Numbered from the stretch's first letter, positions 25,216-33,176 are shown. The stretch is 35,503 bases of DNA from Kiritimatiellota bacterium (GCA_030590505.1 JAUUYH010000003.1:1-35503); one strand, 5' to 3'. A program made the numbers and translations. Notes: generated by a model from the sequence alone, not told the origin.

Positions 25216-25755
25216 TAACGCTTTATATTGTTGAGAAAACTTTGGCATATTGGATGTAGGTAAATCCTTTTCATACATTAAATAGGCAATTGTAGATTTG
25301 ATTTGTTCATAAGTTATCCTTTTAGAATCCAATAGAATTTTCATTAACTTTAAAATACCTATAACATGAATCCCGACAGTTTTTGCAACTTCAACCATTC
25401 CTCCATCATCAGTAACCAAAGTTAAATTTTTCACTTGTACGGTTGCTATTGCCATTGAGTCGATTTTTGAATTATTATATTCTCTTCCTTGCGCATCAAT
25501 AAAAGAGAATGCCAGCTTTATTTTCTTTTTCTCATCTTTTGTTATTTCAATTTGTTCATAGATCCTATTTCCCGAATAATCCTCATCCATAACCCATTCG
25601 AATTTATTCTGTAGCCTCTGGCATCTTTTATATTCATCTTCAAACTCATTTATTACATAAAGACAAAGATTTTCTTCATCAAACAGAAGTGGATGTAGAC
25701 TATACGCAAGCCTCAAATAAGCATTGCTGTCTAAAAGGAACTCTTTCTTAGGCAT
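25174..25755 (-). CDS. PIN-domain protein, probable toxin of a PIN/HTH-ImmA pair
   Basis: PIN proteins are Mg2+-dependent ribonucleases. In this 193-residue protein the acidic residues fit the fold: D9 in FLLDSNAYLRLA, E37 in VINEFEDEY, D99 in SKIDSMAIAT and D116/D117 in LVTDDGG. The last 60 residues are an added helical region ending PPDENYAGE, whose codons are duplicated at the end of the gene at 28062. The gene starts one base after the stop of the HTH-ImmA/IrrE gene, so the two are co-translated; similar pairs of PIN-like proteins with HTH-ImmA/IrrE partners are known as toxin-antitoxin-like modules. The toxin role is inferred. Confidence 0.75.
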   Translation of the reverse strand: MPKKEFLLDSNAYLRLAYSLHPLLFDEENLCLYVINEFEDEYKRCQRLQNKFEWVMDEDYSGNRIYEQIEITKDEKKKIKLAFSFIDAQGREYNNSKIDSMAIATVQVKNLTLVTDDGGMVEVAKTVGIHVIGILKLMKILLDSKRITYEQIKSTIAYLMYEKDLPTSNMPKFSQQYKALFNESPPDENYAGE

Positions 25756-25756
25756 T

Positions 25757-26893
25757 TTACTTTCGAAGCTCCTTCAGTAGTGCTTTGGAATCTGTCAAAG
25801 GCATTTGCAATACTTTTTGAATAAAACTTGCTGAATATCCTGTATCATCAAAATATTGCTCCAAGGTATCAAAGAAGGGAGTTTTAAAAATCTTTTTAGA
25901 AGTGGCAATATAGTCTTTCGCTGAAGGTTTCAATTCTTCCCCAAATATACTTTCAGAAACAGGTTTGTATTTTTTATTAAAATTAGTAATTGCTCCATAA
26001 AAACTCTTTCCAAAAGTTATTTCAGGTAAATTATTTGCTTTCGCATATATGTCTACAGATTTTTTCACAGTATATGGGGATATAGTAAACTTTTTAGCAT
26101 ATCTCAGAGCGGTTCCTATCTTTTCCGCAACAGTTTGTTGTGTAGTAAGCGTTTGATATGTATTTTTTGCCAACTCTTCAGGGAAGAGCAATACTTGTGC
26201 AAATAAATCTGCAAAGTCCTCTCCTTCATCTCCTTTTAAGTTAGGGGCATATACATGCCCCAGTTCGTGAGCCATCCAAAATTTAAAGTCATGTATATTA
26301 GTATCTAGATTAATGAAGATCCATGCTGTCATAGATTCGGGAAGATAAATATGAAGAGCATTTTCATGCTTATCCTTATCGCCTAATAAAACAGGTATCA
26401 GTACAGCATCCAATATGTTGAATTTATCAATCAAATGACTGAACTTGATTTCTTCTTCAGCCGAAACTCCAATATCATCCCTCAATTTCCCGCAGACTTT
26501 ATTTAGATAATTGTAATCGATAGAAGGTTTTTTTAATGTAGGCGGTCTTTCCAGATCATTGGATGATGGAAGAAATGGTACAAGAGATTCAAGAAGTTTT
26601 CCTGTTTCCTGTGCTCGTTTAATGTGTTCTGGTAATGTTTTTCTATGTGCTTTTTTTCTAAATGCAACAATCGGAGCGTTTGGACTCTCTTCTTCAATTA
26701 CTAGCTTATCATACTCAAGTCCAAGTGCCATCCCCATTTTAAACAATTTATCAGGACGTGGGAACTTTTTCCCTTTAAGCCATTTTGAAACAATCTCTCT
26801 TGAAACGCCAATAATCTCAGCAAGACTGGCCTGACTTAATCCAGCTTTCTTCATACTACCATCAAGCAAAGATACATTTAATGTTTTCTGCAT
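25757..26893 (-). CDS. XRE-HTH regulator fused to ImmA/IrrE metallopeptidase
   Basis: 378 residues from ATG 26893, chosen because GAGAGGAAG lies just before it; the upstream TTG has none. N-terminal XRE helix-turn-helix at about 19-41 (LSQASLAEIIGVSREIVSKWLKG). A linker follows, then the ImmA/IrrE (peptidase M78) domain with the zinc motif AHELGH (H209, E210, H213) and a downstream acidic FADLFAQVLLFPEEL giving the third ligand. ImmA-type proteases cleave repressors; here HTH and protease are one chain, likely the regulator/antitoxin of the PIN protein. A promoter with TTGAC repeats lies upstream. The motifs are clear; the biological target is not. Confidence 0.88.
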   Translation of the reverse strand: MQKTLNVSLLDGSMKKAGLSQASLAEIIGVSREIVSKWLKGKKFPRPDKLFKMGMALGLEYDKLVIEEESPNAPIVAFRKKAHRKTLPEHIKRAQETGKLLESLVPFLPSSNDLERPPTLKKPSIDYNYLNKVCGKLRDDIGVSAEEEIKFSHLIDKFNILDAVLIPVLLGDKDKHENALHIYLPESMTAWIFINLDTNIHDFKFWMAHELGHVYAPNLKGDEGEDFADLFAQVLLFPEELAKNTYQTLTTQQTVAEKIGTALRYAKKFTISPYTVKKSVDIYAKANNLPEITFGKSFYGAITNFNKKYKPVSESIFGEELKPSAKDYIATSKKIFKTPFFDTLEQYFDDTGYSASFIQKVLQMPLTDSKALLKELRK

Positions 26894-26920
26894 CAACTTC
26901 CTCTCTTTACATAAAATATT

Positions 26921-26978
26921 TGTCAACTTTCGTCAACCATATTTACATCATTATACTATATTGTCAAGTAAAATGCAA
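26921..26978 (-). promoter_or_regulatory. Promoter with TTGAC repeats before the HTH-ImmA gene
   Basis: On the minus strand TTGCAT (26973-26978) and TATAAT (26950-26955) are 17 bp apart, a good sigma70 promoter. Three direct repeats of TTGAC(A/G)A lie across it (26962-26967 and two spaced by 10 bp in 26921-26938), a plausible operator for the HTH protein. Confidence 0.5.
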
Positions 26979-27015
26979 CAGTTTTTATGTTATTTCCCAA
27001 AATCCTTCACAAATA

Positions 27016-27051
27016 AACTACCTCTATGCAAGACGCTTTTAATAAAAGCTT
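27016..27051. repeat. Short form of the fabF-leader repeat
   Basis: AACTACCTCTATG (27016-27028) and a perfect hairpin GCTTTTAATAAAAGC (27035-27049) match the two ends of the element at 8641-8723, with its middle missing. It lies just after the stop of the membrane-protein gene's neighbour and before the PIN/HTH operon promoter. Confidence 0.7.
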
Positions 27052-27063
27052 GACAAAATATAT

Positions 27064-27456
27064 TTATTCTGTCAATGATTGTGTCTTTGCCCAATTAAGG
27101 AAAGTCAAATTTTTAATTACACCAATAATGCTTAGAATTGATACAAGTAAGAATATAGTAGGAACTCCCACGGTAAAATAACAGAAAAATACAGCTGCCG
27201 CAAAAGTGAGTTTCATTAATAATCTAACTTTGACAAGATCTATGTTCCTTGATGGATTTTTTGCTATTAAAAATTCTCCTACTCCTCCGCAGATAAGAAA
27301 GAGAGCTGGCACATATATATATCCTGGATGGTTGGGAAGATCAATTCCGAGAGATTGGAAAATGTTTTTATAAAACAATAGAAAGCTTAATCCCAAAAGG
27401 ATATCATAAACGCCTACAATCCGAAAAAATAATGGAAAAAGTTTGTTCTTAACCAT
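27064..27456 (-). CDS. Four-helix membrane protein, unknown function
   Basis: 130 residues from ATG 27456, preceded by a consensus AAGGAGGT (27464-27471), so the further upstream frame is not used. Four hydrophobic segments: FFRIVGVYDILLGLSFLLFY, YIYVPALFLICGGVGEFLIA, LLMKLTFAAAVFFCYFTV and PTIFLLVSILSIIGVIKNL. A small hydrophobic protein of the DUF4345-like style, without catalytic residues. It stands alone between accessory modules. Confidence 0.7.
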   Translation of the reverse strand: MVKNKLFPLFFRIVGVYDILLGLSFLLFYKNIFQSLGIDLPNHPGYIYVPALFLICGGVGEFLIAKNPSRNIDLVKVRLLMKLTFAAAVFFCYFTVGVPTIFLLVSILSIIGVIKNLTFLNWAKTQSLTE

Positions 27457-27536
27457 AAAAGACCTCCTTGTTTTTATTTTTAGTAATATAAACTGTAACT
27501 TTTCATGGTCAAGCATTGATTCCCCAAAAAAGTTCC

Positions 27537-27893
27537 TTATTTTGATGGTAGAGATTGAACCATAAAAAGAATATACGTCTCTTCAATGTTCATGCAAACT
27601 TGTTTTTTACATTGCTCACTTTGTGCTGTATTCGACTCGAATTGTAACTCGGCCGTGACTGGTGCCGTAACTGGGACTAACTCTACCCCCCCGAAGTTGT
27701 GACTTGTGCGGTGGCTTCGGGGGGTTCTATAAAATCAGGGTGGCAATGGATTGCCGACAGAAAGGAGATTTGTTCCGGGTCGGTGATGTATTCGGCTTCA
27801 GGTGAACCGTTGCTTTTCAGGGGAAGTTTAGGGTCTCCATTTTTTACTTTATTATCTCCACTGATGCAATCCATATCGTAATATCTGTCAAAA
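27537..27893 (-). pseudogene. Fragment of an AlbA_2/AAA_4-type regulator, frameshifted
   Basis: Residues SNGSPEAEYITDPEQISFLSAIHCHPDFIE match, almost letter for letter, the gene at the right edge (35053-35503). After about 15 more residues a G7 tract (27687-27693) puts the frame into a stop; with one extra G the frame continues VELVPVTAPVTAELQFES... to TAA at 27537, the expected Pro/Val/Thr-rich tail of this family. The N-terminal part of the frame (27822-27893, FDRYYDMDCISGDNKVKNG) belongs to a different module also found at 33017-33090. It is therefore a chimeric remnant. Confidence 0.75.
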
Positions 27894-28001
27894 TCTTGAC
27901 TCATACGAATAACATTTAAACTCTTTCTCTTCCGCTTGATCATGCCTATTTAACAGACAAAGAATATTGTCCTCTCCTTCCATGCCATCGTTTTTACATG
28001 T
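27888..28001 (-). pseudogene. Headless copy of the small Cys-rich gene
   Basis: The C-terminal two-thirds of the Cys-rich protein (from TCKNDGM to CYSYESRF and TGA at 27888-27890) is preserved, but the start codon and the CVTC half are lost because 99 bp present in the other copy are missing. No ribosome-binding site remains. Confidence 0.8.
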
Positions 28002-28103
28002 GCTTTTTGGTTCGTCTCTAAATATAAGAAATTAAATTTATAACGGGCGACAGCGTCCAAATTATTCTCCTACATAATTTTCATCAGGGGGAAAATTCAT
28101 TAA
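27896..28103. repeat. Duplicated module, copy 2 (pairs with 24909-25215)
   Basis: See copy 1. The junction is 28002-28017. The right block holds the final codons (PPDENYVGE) and stop of the 28062 gene, equivalent to the last codons of the PIN gene. Confidence 0.92.
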
Positions 28104-28268
28104 CCTCTCAAATCCATTGCTTAACAGTAGCATTGGTAGATGAAGAAAAGTATTCCATTTATCAATATTCTTTAACTCAAACAGCCCCTTTTGTATCAAT
28201 TTAACAGAAACTGTAATTTCATCATCAATAGAATATTCTCTAAATTTTGCTGGTAATTTTTTTGTCAT
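28062..28268 (-). CDS. Short chimeric protein with PIN-gene tail
   Basis: 68 residues. The first ~58 (MTKKLPAKFREYSIDDEITV ... LLLSNGFERLM) look like the start of a longer helical protein; the last residues NFPPDENYVGE equal the end of the PIN protein and lie in the duplicated block. A recombination joined an unrelated gene head to the PIN gene tail. AAAAGGT precedes the ATG, and the GCGAGTTTCGC leader lies 13 bp upstream. It is probably truncated and may not be functional. Confidence 0.5.
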   Translation of the reverse strand: MTKKLPAKFREYSIDDEITVSVKLIQKGLFELKNIDKWNTFLHLPMLLLSNGFERLMNFPPDENYVGE

Positions 28269-28280
28269 ATTTTACCTTTT

Positions 28281-28350
28281 TGCGAGTTTCGCAGATTTTA
28301 AATTAAGTCAACAGCAGGAGTGTGATCTTGTATCTCAATTCACGTGTCAA
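28281..28350 (-). repeat. Conserved intergenic leader element, copy 1
   Basis: Reads, on the gene strand, CACGTGAATT..., then a CACACTC block, TTGACTTAATTTAAAATCTG and CGAAACTCGCAAAAAGGT just before the gene start. Shared pieces with copies at 29185-29262 and 34843-34915: CACGTGAAT, ACTCT/CACTC, TT(G/A)AATTAATT, the GCGAAACTCGC palindrome and AAGGT. Confidence 0.7.
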
Positions 28351-28371
28351 TTGTGTAAAAAGTTAAAAAAA

Positions 28372-28911
28372 TTAAGCCAGTAATTGTGCAAGGTCAAAAT
28401 ACATGAGTACCGTAAATTTAGTAGGTGTCGGGGTTTCCAGATATTTAAACCCGTTTTTTTCATAAAATGCCAGAGTGCCTTTTCTGTTATATGCGTCAAG
28501 GGTTATGAATCGACATCCTGTTTTGTTCTCATCAAGAAACCAACCCTTTGAGAAATCAAGAATTTGTGAACCTATTTTCTGTCCATGAAAATCCTTAGCA
28601 ATTCCAAGTCTTCCTATTTTTACAGCTGGATAGCCAGCCTTAATTCTTTTTTTATTCGGGATATGACGCGAAACACTGTTCCATTTTTCAGCGTTAGCTG
28701 TGATTTTATCATTTGAATAACTGATAAAAGCCACCGGAATTTTTTCGAAAAAATAAACAAATGTTGCAGACATAAGTTCATTTGAATATTTCAGGGCATC
28801 ATTTCTGATAAAATCATTCAGGTCAGGGCAGGCACAATCAAATCCCCCCATATCTAAGGAAGAATTCAGGCGCATTCGCGATAAGCTGGAAATATCAAAA
28901 GTATTAGACAT
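28372..28911 (-). CDS. GNAT acetyltransferase toxin (TacT/AtaT-like)
   Basis: About 179 residues from ATG 28911, which overlaps the end of the antitoxin gene by 8 nt. The typical toxin N-terminus is GGFDCACPDLNDFIRNDALK (34-53 region); then VAFISYSND, AVKIGRLGIAKDFHGQKIGSQIL with the acetyl-CoA loop Q-x-x-G-x-A/S, and FYEKNGFKYL near the C-terminus. GNAT toxins of this type acetylate the amino group of charged tRNA and arrest translation. With the small gene upstream it forms a toxin-antitoxin pair. The target tRNA is not deducible. Confidence 0.85.
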   Translation of the reverse strand: MSNTFDISSLSRMRLNSSLDMGGFDCACPDLNDFIRNDALKYSNELMSATFVYFFEKIPVAFISYSNDKITANAEKWNSVSRHIPNKKRIKAGYPAVKIGRLGIAKDFHGQKIGSQILDFSKGWFLDENKTGCRFITLDAYNRKGTLAFYEKNGFKYLETPTPTKFTVLMYFDLAQLLA

Positions 28912-29077
28912 TAAGCAAAGAAGTATCGTGTTTGGATTTGACTCTATCATATACTGACATAACTCTTGCTCGTTCCTCTATGTGACATGAAGCAAGTGCA
29001 GTTTTTTCAGCTTTTTTAATAAAACCATAAGCTTTTTTGCCTGTCAGCACTGGTGTTTCTTTTATTGGTCTGGCCAT
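28904..29077 (-). CDS. Small antitoxin-like protein upstream of GNAT toxin
   Basis: 57 residues from ATG 29077 (AAGGAG, 5 nt spacing), MARPIKETPVLTGKKAYGFI.... It is basic and helical, and starts with the MARPIKETPVLTGK motif I recall from small partners of GNAT toxins. It is not an obvious ribbon-helix-helix DUF1778 protein. The stop lies after the toxin start (ATGTCTAA), giving translational coupling. The antitoxin role is inferred from position and size. Confidence 0.7.
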   Translation of the reverse strand: MARPIKETPVLTGKKAYGFIKKAEKTALASCHIEERARVMSVYDRVKSKHDTSLLNV

Positions 29078-29184
29078 GATAACTCCTTGTTTCAAACCTT
29101 TATTCTTGTTCATAATAACCGAATATAACATGTGTGAAGAGAAATGCCATTAAAAATCGTTTTTTATATTTTTAAAAAAATAGG

Positions 29185-29262
29185 TGCGAGTTTCGCAGAT
29201 TTCAAATTAATTCAATAACGAGAGTGACTCAGTGATGTCCACGATTCACGTGTCCCTATGTT
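29185..29262 (-). repeat. Conserved intergenic leader element, copy 2
   Basis: CACGTGAATCGTGGACATC, GAGTCACTCTCGTTATTG, AATTAATTTGAAATCTG and CGAAACTCGC, with outer inverted arms TAATAACG/CGTTATTG. It follows the 29300 gene and precedes the antitoxin by about 100 bp; unlike the others it is not directly at a start codon. Confidence 0.75.
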
Positions 29263-29299
29263 TCCGTTATTAGATATCTCGCATCTTTTTGTGAAGTTA

Positions 29300-29935
29300 T
29301 CAATAAGCCTCATAGACCTCATAGGCGGTAGAGATAAATTCACCAAGATTTGCTGTTGTGATAACTCTTTCATTTGTTAATTCATACATTTGAACACTGG
29401 TATCAATAACTTTTAGTACTTCTTGCAAAGCTTTTTTTTTATTTTTCAATCCCCAACTGGCACCATATCCATGATCGAAGTTGATTTGATAATATTCCTC
29501 TGGATGCTCTTTGTCAATCCTGAGATTTGGAGGATTTCCTACAAATCTTGAATTGCCAAGAATTTCGAATATTACCTTGGGATCATTCTCTATTGACAAG
29601 GGAATAAAGTTAACAGATTGAATCATCCAGCTTTCTTTTGAACAAGATAGCGTTCCTCTGAAAAATGCACCTTCATCAAAAAAGAGCATAAACTCAAAAT
29701 ATCTTGTTAATATATAAGATTCTTCAGTCATTATTTCGATATTGCCTGAAGGAAGTGAAGCATACTCATAACTCTCAAGCTTGTTTTTAAATCCATTCCA
29801 AAATTCCATCAGAAGATCATCAAGAATCTCTTTTTGTGCAGGATTTTCAAGAACTGCATAATCTTTTAAGTAATCAGCTTTACGTGCTTCTCTAATGAGC
29901 CAGTTATCTTTCATATTTGTATTCCTTATGTACAT
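29300..29935 (-). CDS. Hypothetical acidic protein
   Basis: 211 residues (204 if the later ATG at 29914, with AAGGAAT before it, is used; the first ATG has AAAAAGGTGAA directly before it). I do not recognise it. It is mixed alpha/beta, acidic and aromatic-rich, without signal peptide or membrane segment. A stretch NIEIMTEESYILTRYFEFMLFF resembles no motif I know. The leader has the GCGAAACTCGC-AAAAAGG block. It could be an immunity or antitoxin protein given the neighbourhood, but nothing in the sequence shows this. Confidence 0.6.
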   Translation of the reverse strand: MYIRNTNMKDNWLIREARKADYLKDYAVLENPAQKEILDDLLMEFWNGFKNKLESYEYASLPSGNIEIMTEESYILTRYFEFMLFFDEGAFFRGTLSCSKESWMIQSVNFIPLSIENDPKVIFEILGNSRFVGNPPNLRIDKEHPEEYYQINFDHGYGASWGLKNKKKALQEVLKVIDTSVQMYELTNERVITTANLGEFISTAYEVYEAY

Positions 29936-29945
29936 TTCACCTTTT

Positions 29946-29958
29946 TGCGAGTTTCGCA
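29946..29958 (-). promoter_or_regulatory. Palindromic leader directly before a ribosome-binding site
   Basis: TGCGAAACTCGCA followed by AAAAGGTGAAATG on the gene strand. The same GCGAAACT(C/A)GC-AAAAAGG arrangement precedes the genes at 28062 and 29967, and a variant precedes the short frame at 34767. Confidence 0.6.
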
Positions 29959-29966
29959 GATTCTTT

Positions 29967-30743
29967 TTAAAGAAACTGTCGTTCTGTTAAAAGAATATCA
30001 TCTATTTTCTTCTTGATTCTATAGGAAAAAAGATTGCTTTCTCGTATCTTCATCAAATATTCTTCTGACTCTTCCAGATTACACAACTTTAAAAATTTAA
30101 ACACTTCTGTATACCAGCCTCGTGTTTGATTATTCGATGGTGTATTAAAAAGGGTCTCAACCAGAGGAGCAATCAGTTTTTTTCGATTTTGATATGGGTG
30201 CAACTTTCGTAAAACATCAACCATCAGATTAGTTGTATCGGTGTTTTTAGATGGAACCAGTTCCATTAAATAATTAAACAGCATATCAAATGCTGCTGGA
30301 TTGTTGTTTGCAACAAGTCCGCCAAGGGAAGATATTGCTTTTTTCTGCGATTCAACACAGGAGGATTTCAATGCATTCTTATATTGTTCAACAGGCTGTT
30401 TCGACCAGTCAACATTGTCTATAATCAAAGAGAGAACTTCTTCCTTTGTCATTGGGTTGTGCAAATCATCCGCAATTTCATCATTATCCTCGACTTCACA
30501 GGCTTCAAAATTTTCACAAGAGTGTTTGCCCTGTATTTTATATTTTTCAAATAGTTCACGGCATTGTTCCGGGATTTCCCCATTAACAATATCATCCATA
30601 AATGGTTCAAGAGAATCATCAGGTTTCTGTAAACATAAACCGTAAGAATCTTCTGAGACGACATGCCCTTCTACGAAAAAACATGCGCAATTCGCACATT
30701 TTTGCAGTATATTAAATTCTTCAAATTCTTTATCATAACTCAT
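29967..30743 (-). CDS. Cys-rich N-terminal, HEAT-like C-terminal protein
   Basis: 258 residues. Residues 14-85 hold seven Cys (CANCACF, GLCLQKP, EQCRELF, SCENFEAC) in a pattern like the small Cys-rich protein at 24901, suggesting a metal-binding head. Residues 110-250 are amphipathic helices (SQKKAISSLGGLVANNNPAAFDMLFNYLMELV), HEAT-like. No signal peptide. The leader is GCGAAACTAGC-AAAAAGG. Function unknown; it sits between two unknown genes, all in one orientation. Confidence 0.65.
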   Translation of the reverse strand: MSYDKEFEEFNILQKCANCACFFVEGHVVSEDSYGLCLQKPDDSLEPFMDDIVNGEIPEQCRELFEKYKIQGKHSCENFEACEVEDNDEIADDLHNPMTKEEVLSLIIDNVDWSKQPVEQYKNALKSSCVESQKKAISSLGGLVANNNPAAFDMLFNYLMELVPSKNTDTTNLMVDVLRKLHPYQNRKKLIAPLVETLFNTPSNNQTRGWYTEVFKFLKLCNLEESEEYLMKIRESNLFSYRIKKKIDDILLTERQFL

Positions 30744-30757
30744 TTCATTATTCCTTT

Positions 30758-30772
30758 TTGCTAGTTTCGCAA
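30758..30772 (-). promoter_or_regulatory. Variant palindromic leader TTGCGAAACTAGCAA
   Basis: Lies 14 bp before the 29967-30743 gene start, followed by AAAAGGAATAATG. One arm has changed (GCTAG for GCGAG). Confidence 0.55.
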
Positions 30773-30806
30773 ATGATAATCTAAGTCAATAAATTGAAGC
30801 AGAATA

Positions 30807-32747
30807 TCATATTCCCTTTTCTTTTAATCTAATGAGTTTTTTTAGGGCTTCATTAGCTATCTCAAGGAGATCTTTATTTTTTTCTGTCTTTAAAAAACTT
30901 CTAAGATGTGGTATAGCATCGACATAATCATCAAGGTAGAAGTTCTGTAATGCCCGAACTTTCACCAGTTGATGTTCGTCGTTTAAAAGTTCCAGCATTC
31001 GCTTATAAACCGCAGTAGATTTTTCTCCGCATAAGGCGTAAGTTGCTTTAACCCGTATATCATCATCCTGATCATAGGTTAATGGTAACAGGAGTTTTTC
31101 AGCTTCTTTATTGTCTTTAAACTGCAAAGCTTGAATGGCTGCCAATTTGATTTTTTTATTTTCGCTCTTTAAAAAGCCTTTAACTTTGTCTATAGGAAAT
31201 TCATTTTCTGATCCCCGACCGACGGAACTTTCAAGAGCCGCAATAATTACTTCCGGATCGCTATCATCCAGCATTTTTACCCGATTCGCGACCCCTGCTT
31301 TACCTTCATATAAAGATTCAAGTGCAAACACCACAGCTTTCCTTACTTTTGCAGAAGAATCGTTTTGCGCTTTTCTAAGTGCTTTTTTTACCTCATTATC
31401 TTTTTCAGAATAAGCAAAAAACGCTACAGCAAATGCACGAAGTTCCGGTTTTTTTGCACCAAAAAAAGTTTTAACATGAGCGAATATTTTTTTCTTGTCA
31501 TTTAATTTTTTGCAACGCTTGGCGAACTGCCCCAGTGCCAAAGCTTCATTAAAGGTCAAAAACTCTCCCTTGGGTTCAGGTGAGATTACTTTCATTATAC
31601 TTTCTGCGTCTCCGATAACTCTGAGTGTATCAGATGCCTGTTTTTGAACTTGAGGGTTACTGTCTTTATCAAGCGGTTTGATTTTATCGATAATATACTG
31701 CCATTTGGGTACTGCATAAGTATCACCAAGCATTAACTCGCTCTGAAGTTCTTTAATGGCTTTAATTCGTTGTTGGGAATCTTTCTGTTTTAATTGTCCT
31801 AGCAGATATTCTACTTCATTTTCAGGCCTAATTCTCTCGTGTTTTGTTGCCATATTTACTGAAATCTTTACCGGCAATATTCCGTTCACATCTCCCTCTC
31901 CCCTAAGCTTAACACGATATTTATCATCAATAAAAAGAGTATATTCATGCCCCGGTCCTGAGGACCATGTTCCTACAGAACCACTGCGGATATAGGATTT
32001 ATACGGTCCCGCTACTTTAGAACCACCTGGTTGATCCAGCCATATTATTTCAAGATTGCTGAATGGATTTTCTCCATAACGGAGCCTTAAATCGCTATCT
32101 CCTGGTAGGCTAAATCGACCCGTTTTGTTACACCATATAGCAAGATTTTTTTTATCTGGTAAAATAATATTCAGTGCACATCCCGGAGAAAGAGTAATCT
32201 TTTTGGTATATGGTATTTCTTTGTCAGTAATTACCACTTTCGGACAAAGAACAGAGGTATGACTATCCATTTTTTCATCATACCACTTCTTTAAAATCTC
32301 AATTTGTTTTGAAAATTCCTTCTGATCATGTCCCTTTTTAGGAACAGGATGGGAAAGAGCGGGAGAAACCCTCCATTTATTATCAATTTTGACTAAATAT
32401 ATTGATTGCAAGTTATGTGCTTTGGTCTTGTCTTTAAGTAGTTCGTATGCAGTAACGACAGCATAATCATCGGTCTCTTTTGAATCAACGATTTTTGAGT
32501 TCAGCCATGGGCTGAGAACCGTTGATAACTGCTTATGAATCATAGTTTCCATTTCAGGAGTCATTTTATCCATCGGATTCGGGCCGTAAAAAAAGAGAAG
32601 AGATAGGTATGATTCAGTTTTTTTCTTTTTGAATGAGTTAATAAATTCCGTAACAGAATCTTTTGGCGACATTGAAGAACCGGCACTCAAACTGCTTGCA
32701 CAAATAAACATAGCAACACCCATACAGCACAATATAACCTTTTTCAT
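30807..32747 (-). CDS. Exported HEAT-repeat protein with NTF2-like N-terminus
   Basis: 646 residues. Signal peptide 1-23 (KKVILCCMGVAMFICASSLSA). Residues 28-140 (DSVTEFINSFKKKKTESYLSLLF ... YLVKIDNKWRVSPA) resemble DUF4878/NTF2-like domains. A beta-rich middle part follows (180-310, GCALNIILPDKKNLAIWCNK, LFIDDKYRVKLRGEG). From about 330 to the end, tandem ~30-residue HEAT repeats are visible (DSSAKVRKAVVFALESL, DSDPEVIIAALES, DQDDDIRVKATYALCG). It is a periplasmic scaffold-type protein of unknown role. GGGAGATGG precedes the start. It is much longer and better formed than the neighbouring fragments, so probably intact. Confidence 0.75.
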   Translation of the reverse strand: MKKVILCCMGVAMFICASSLSAGSSMSPKDSVTEFINSFKKKKTESYLSLLFFYGPNPMDKMTPEMETMIHKQLSTVLSPWLNSKIVDSKETDDYAVVTAYELLKDKTKAHNLQSIYLVKIDNKWRVSPALSHPVPKKGHDQKEFSKQIEILKKWYDEKMDSHTSVLCPKVVITDKEIPYTKKITLSPGCALNIILPDKKNLAIWCNKTGRFSLPGDSDLRLRYGENPFSNLEIIWLDQPGGSKVAGPYKSYIRSGSVGTWSSGPGHEYTLFIDDKYRVKLRGEGDVNGILPVKISVNMATKHERIRPENEVEYLLGQLKQKDSQQRIKAIKELQSELMLGDTYAVPKWQYIIDKIKPLDKDSNPQVQKQASDTLRVIGDAESIMKVISPEPKGEFLTFNEALALGQFAKRCKKLNDKKKIFAHVKTFFGAKKPELRAFAVAFFAYSEKDNEVKKALRKAQNDSSAKVRKAVVFALESLYEGKAGVANRVKMLDDSDPEVIIAALESSVGRGSENEFPIDKVKGFLKSENKKIKLAAIQALQFKDNKEAEKLLLPLTYDQDDDIRVKATYALCGEKSTAVYKRMLELLNDEHQLVKVRALQNFYLDDYVDAIPHLRSFLKTEKNKDLLEIANEALKKLIRLKEKGI

Positions 32748-32897
32748 TTTCCATCTCCCTATCTACTCATTTATATATTTCAATTTCCCCAAATCTTTAT
32801 CCTTCAGTTCTGCAAAACAATCGACTTTAGGAGAGTTGCAAGAAAGCCTCTCTCCTACATTTTTTGATCAGAACATTCGACATAGTACTCGAGTGAA

Positions 32898-33176
32898 TTA
32901 TTCTAGTAGTTTTACAAATTCTAATGATATTTTCCTAGTAACATCATTATCTTTAAACCATTCAGGATGCTGCTCTTCGATTAATTTCAATTCCAGTTTC
33001 CCCCATTTGTCTTCTGGGGGAAGTTTACGGGCTCCATTTTTTACTTTATTATCTCCACCGATGCAATCCATATCATAATATCTGTCAAAACCTGCGAAAT
33101 TCGCAAGTAATCCGATAAGATCAACCAAGATGGGATCTTCTAATATTTTTTTATCGTTTTCAGCAAAAGGGAACAA
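32898..33176 (-). pseudogene. Gene remnant sharing the FDRYYDMDC module
   Basis: An open frame of 92 codons with no ATG start (TTG directly after a TGA) and no ribosome-binding site. Its centre (33017-33090) is a near-copy of 27820-27893. The other parts (ENDKKILEDPILVDLIGLLANFAG and KWGKLELKLIEEQHPEWF) are unfamiliar. It contains a GCGAANTTCGC site (33094). The surrounding gap 32748-33255 has no intact gene. Confidence 0.5.
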
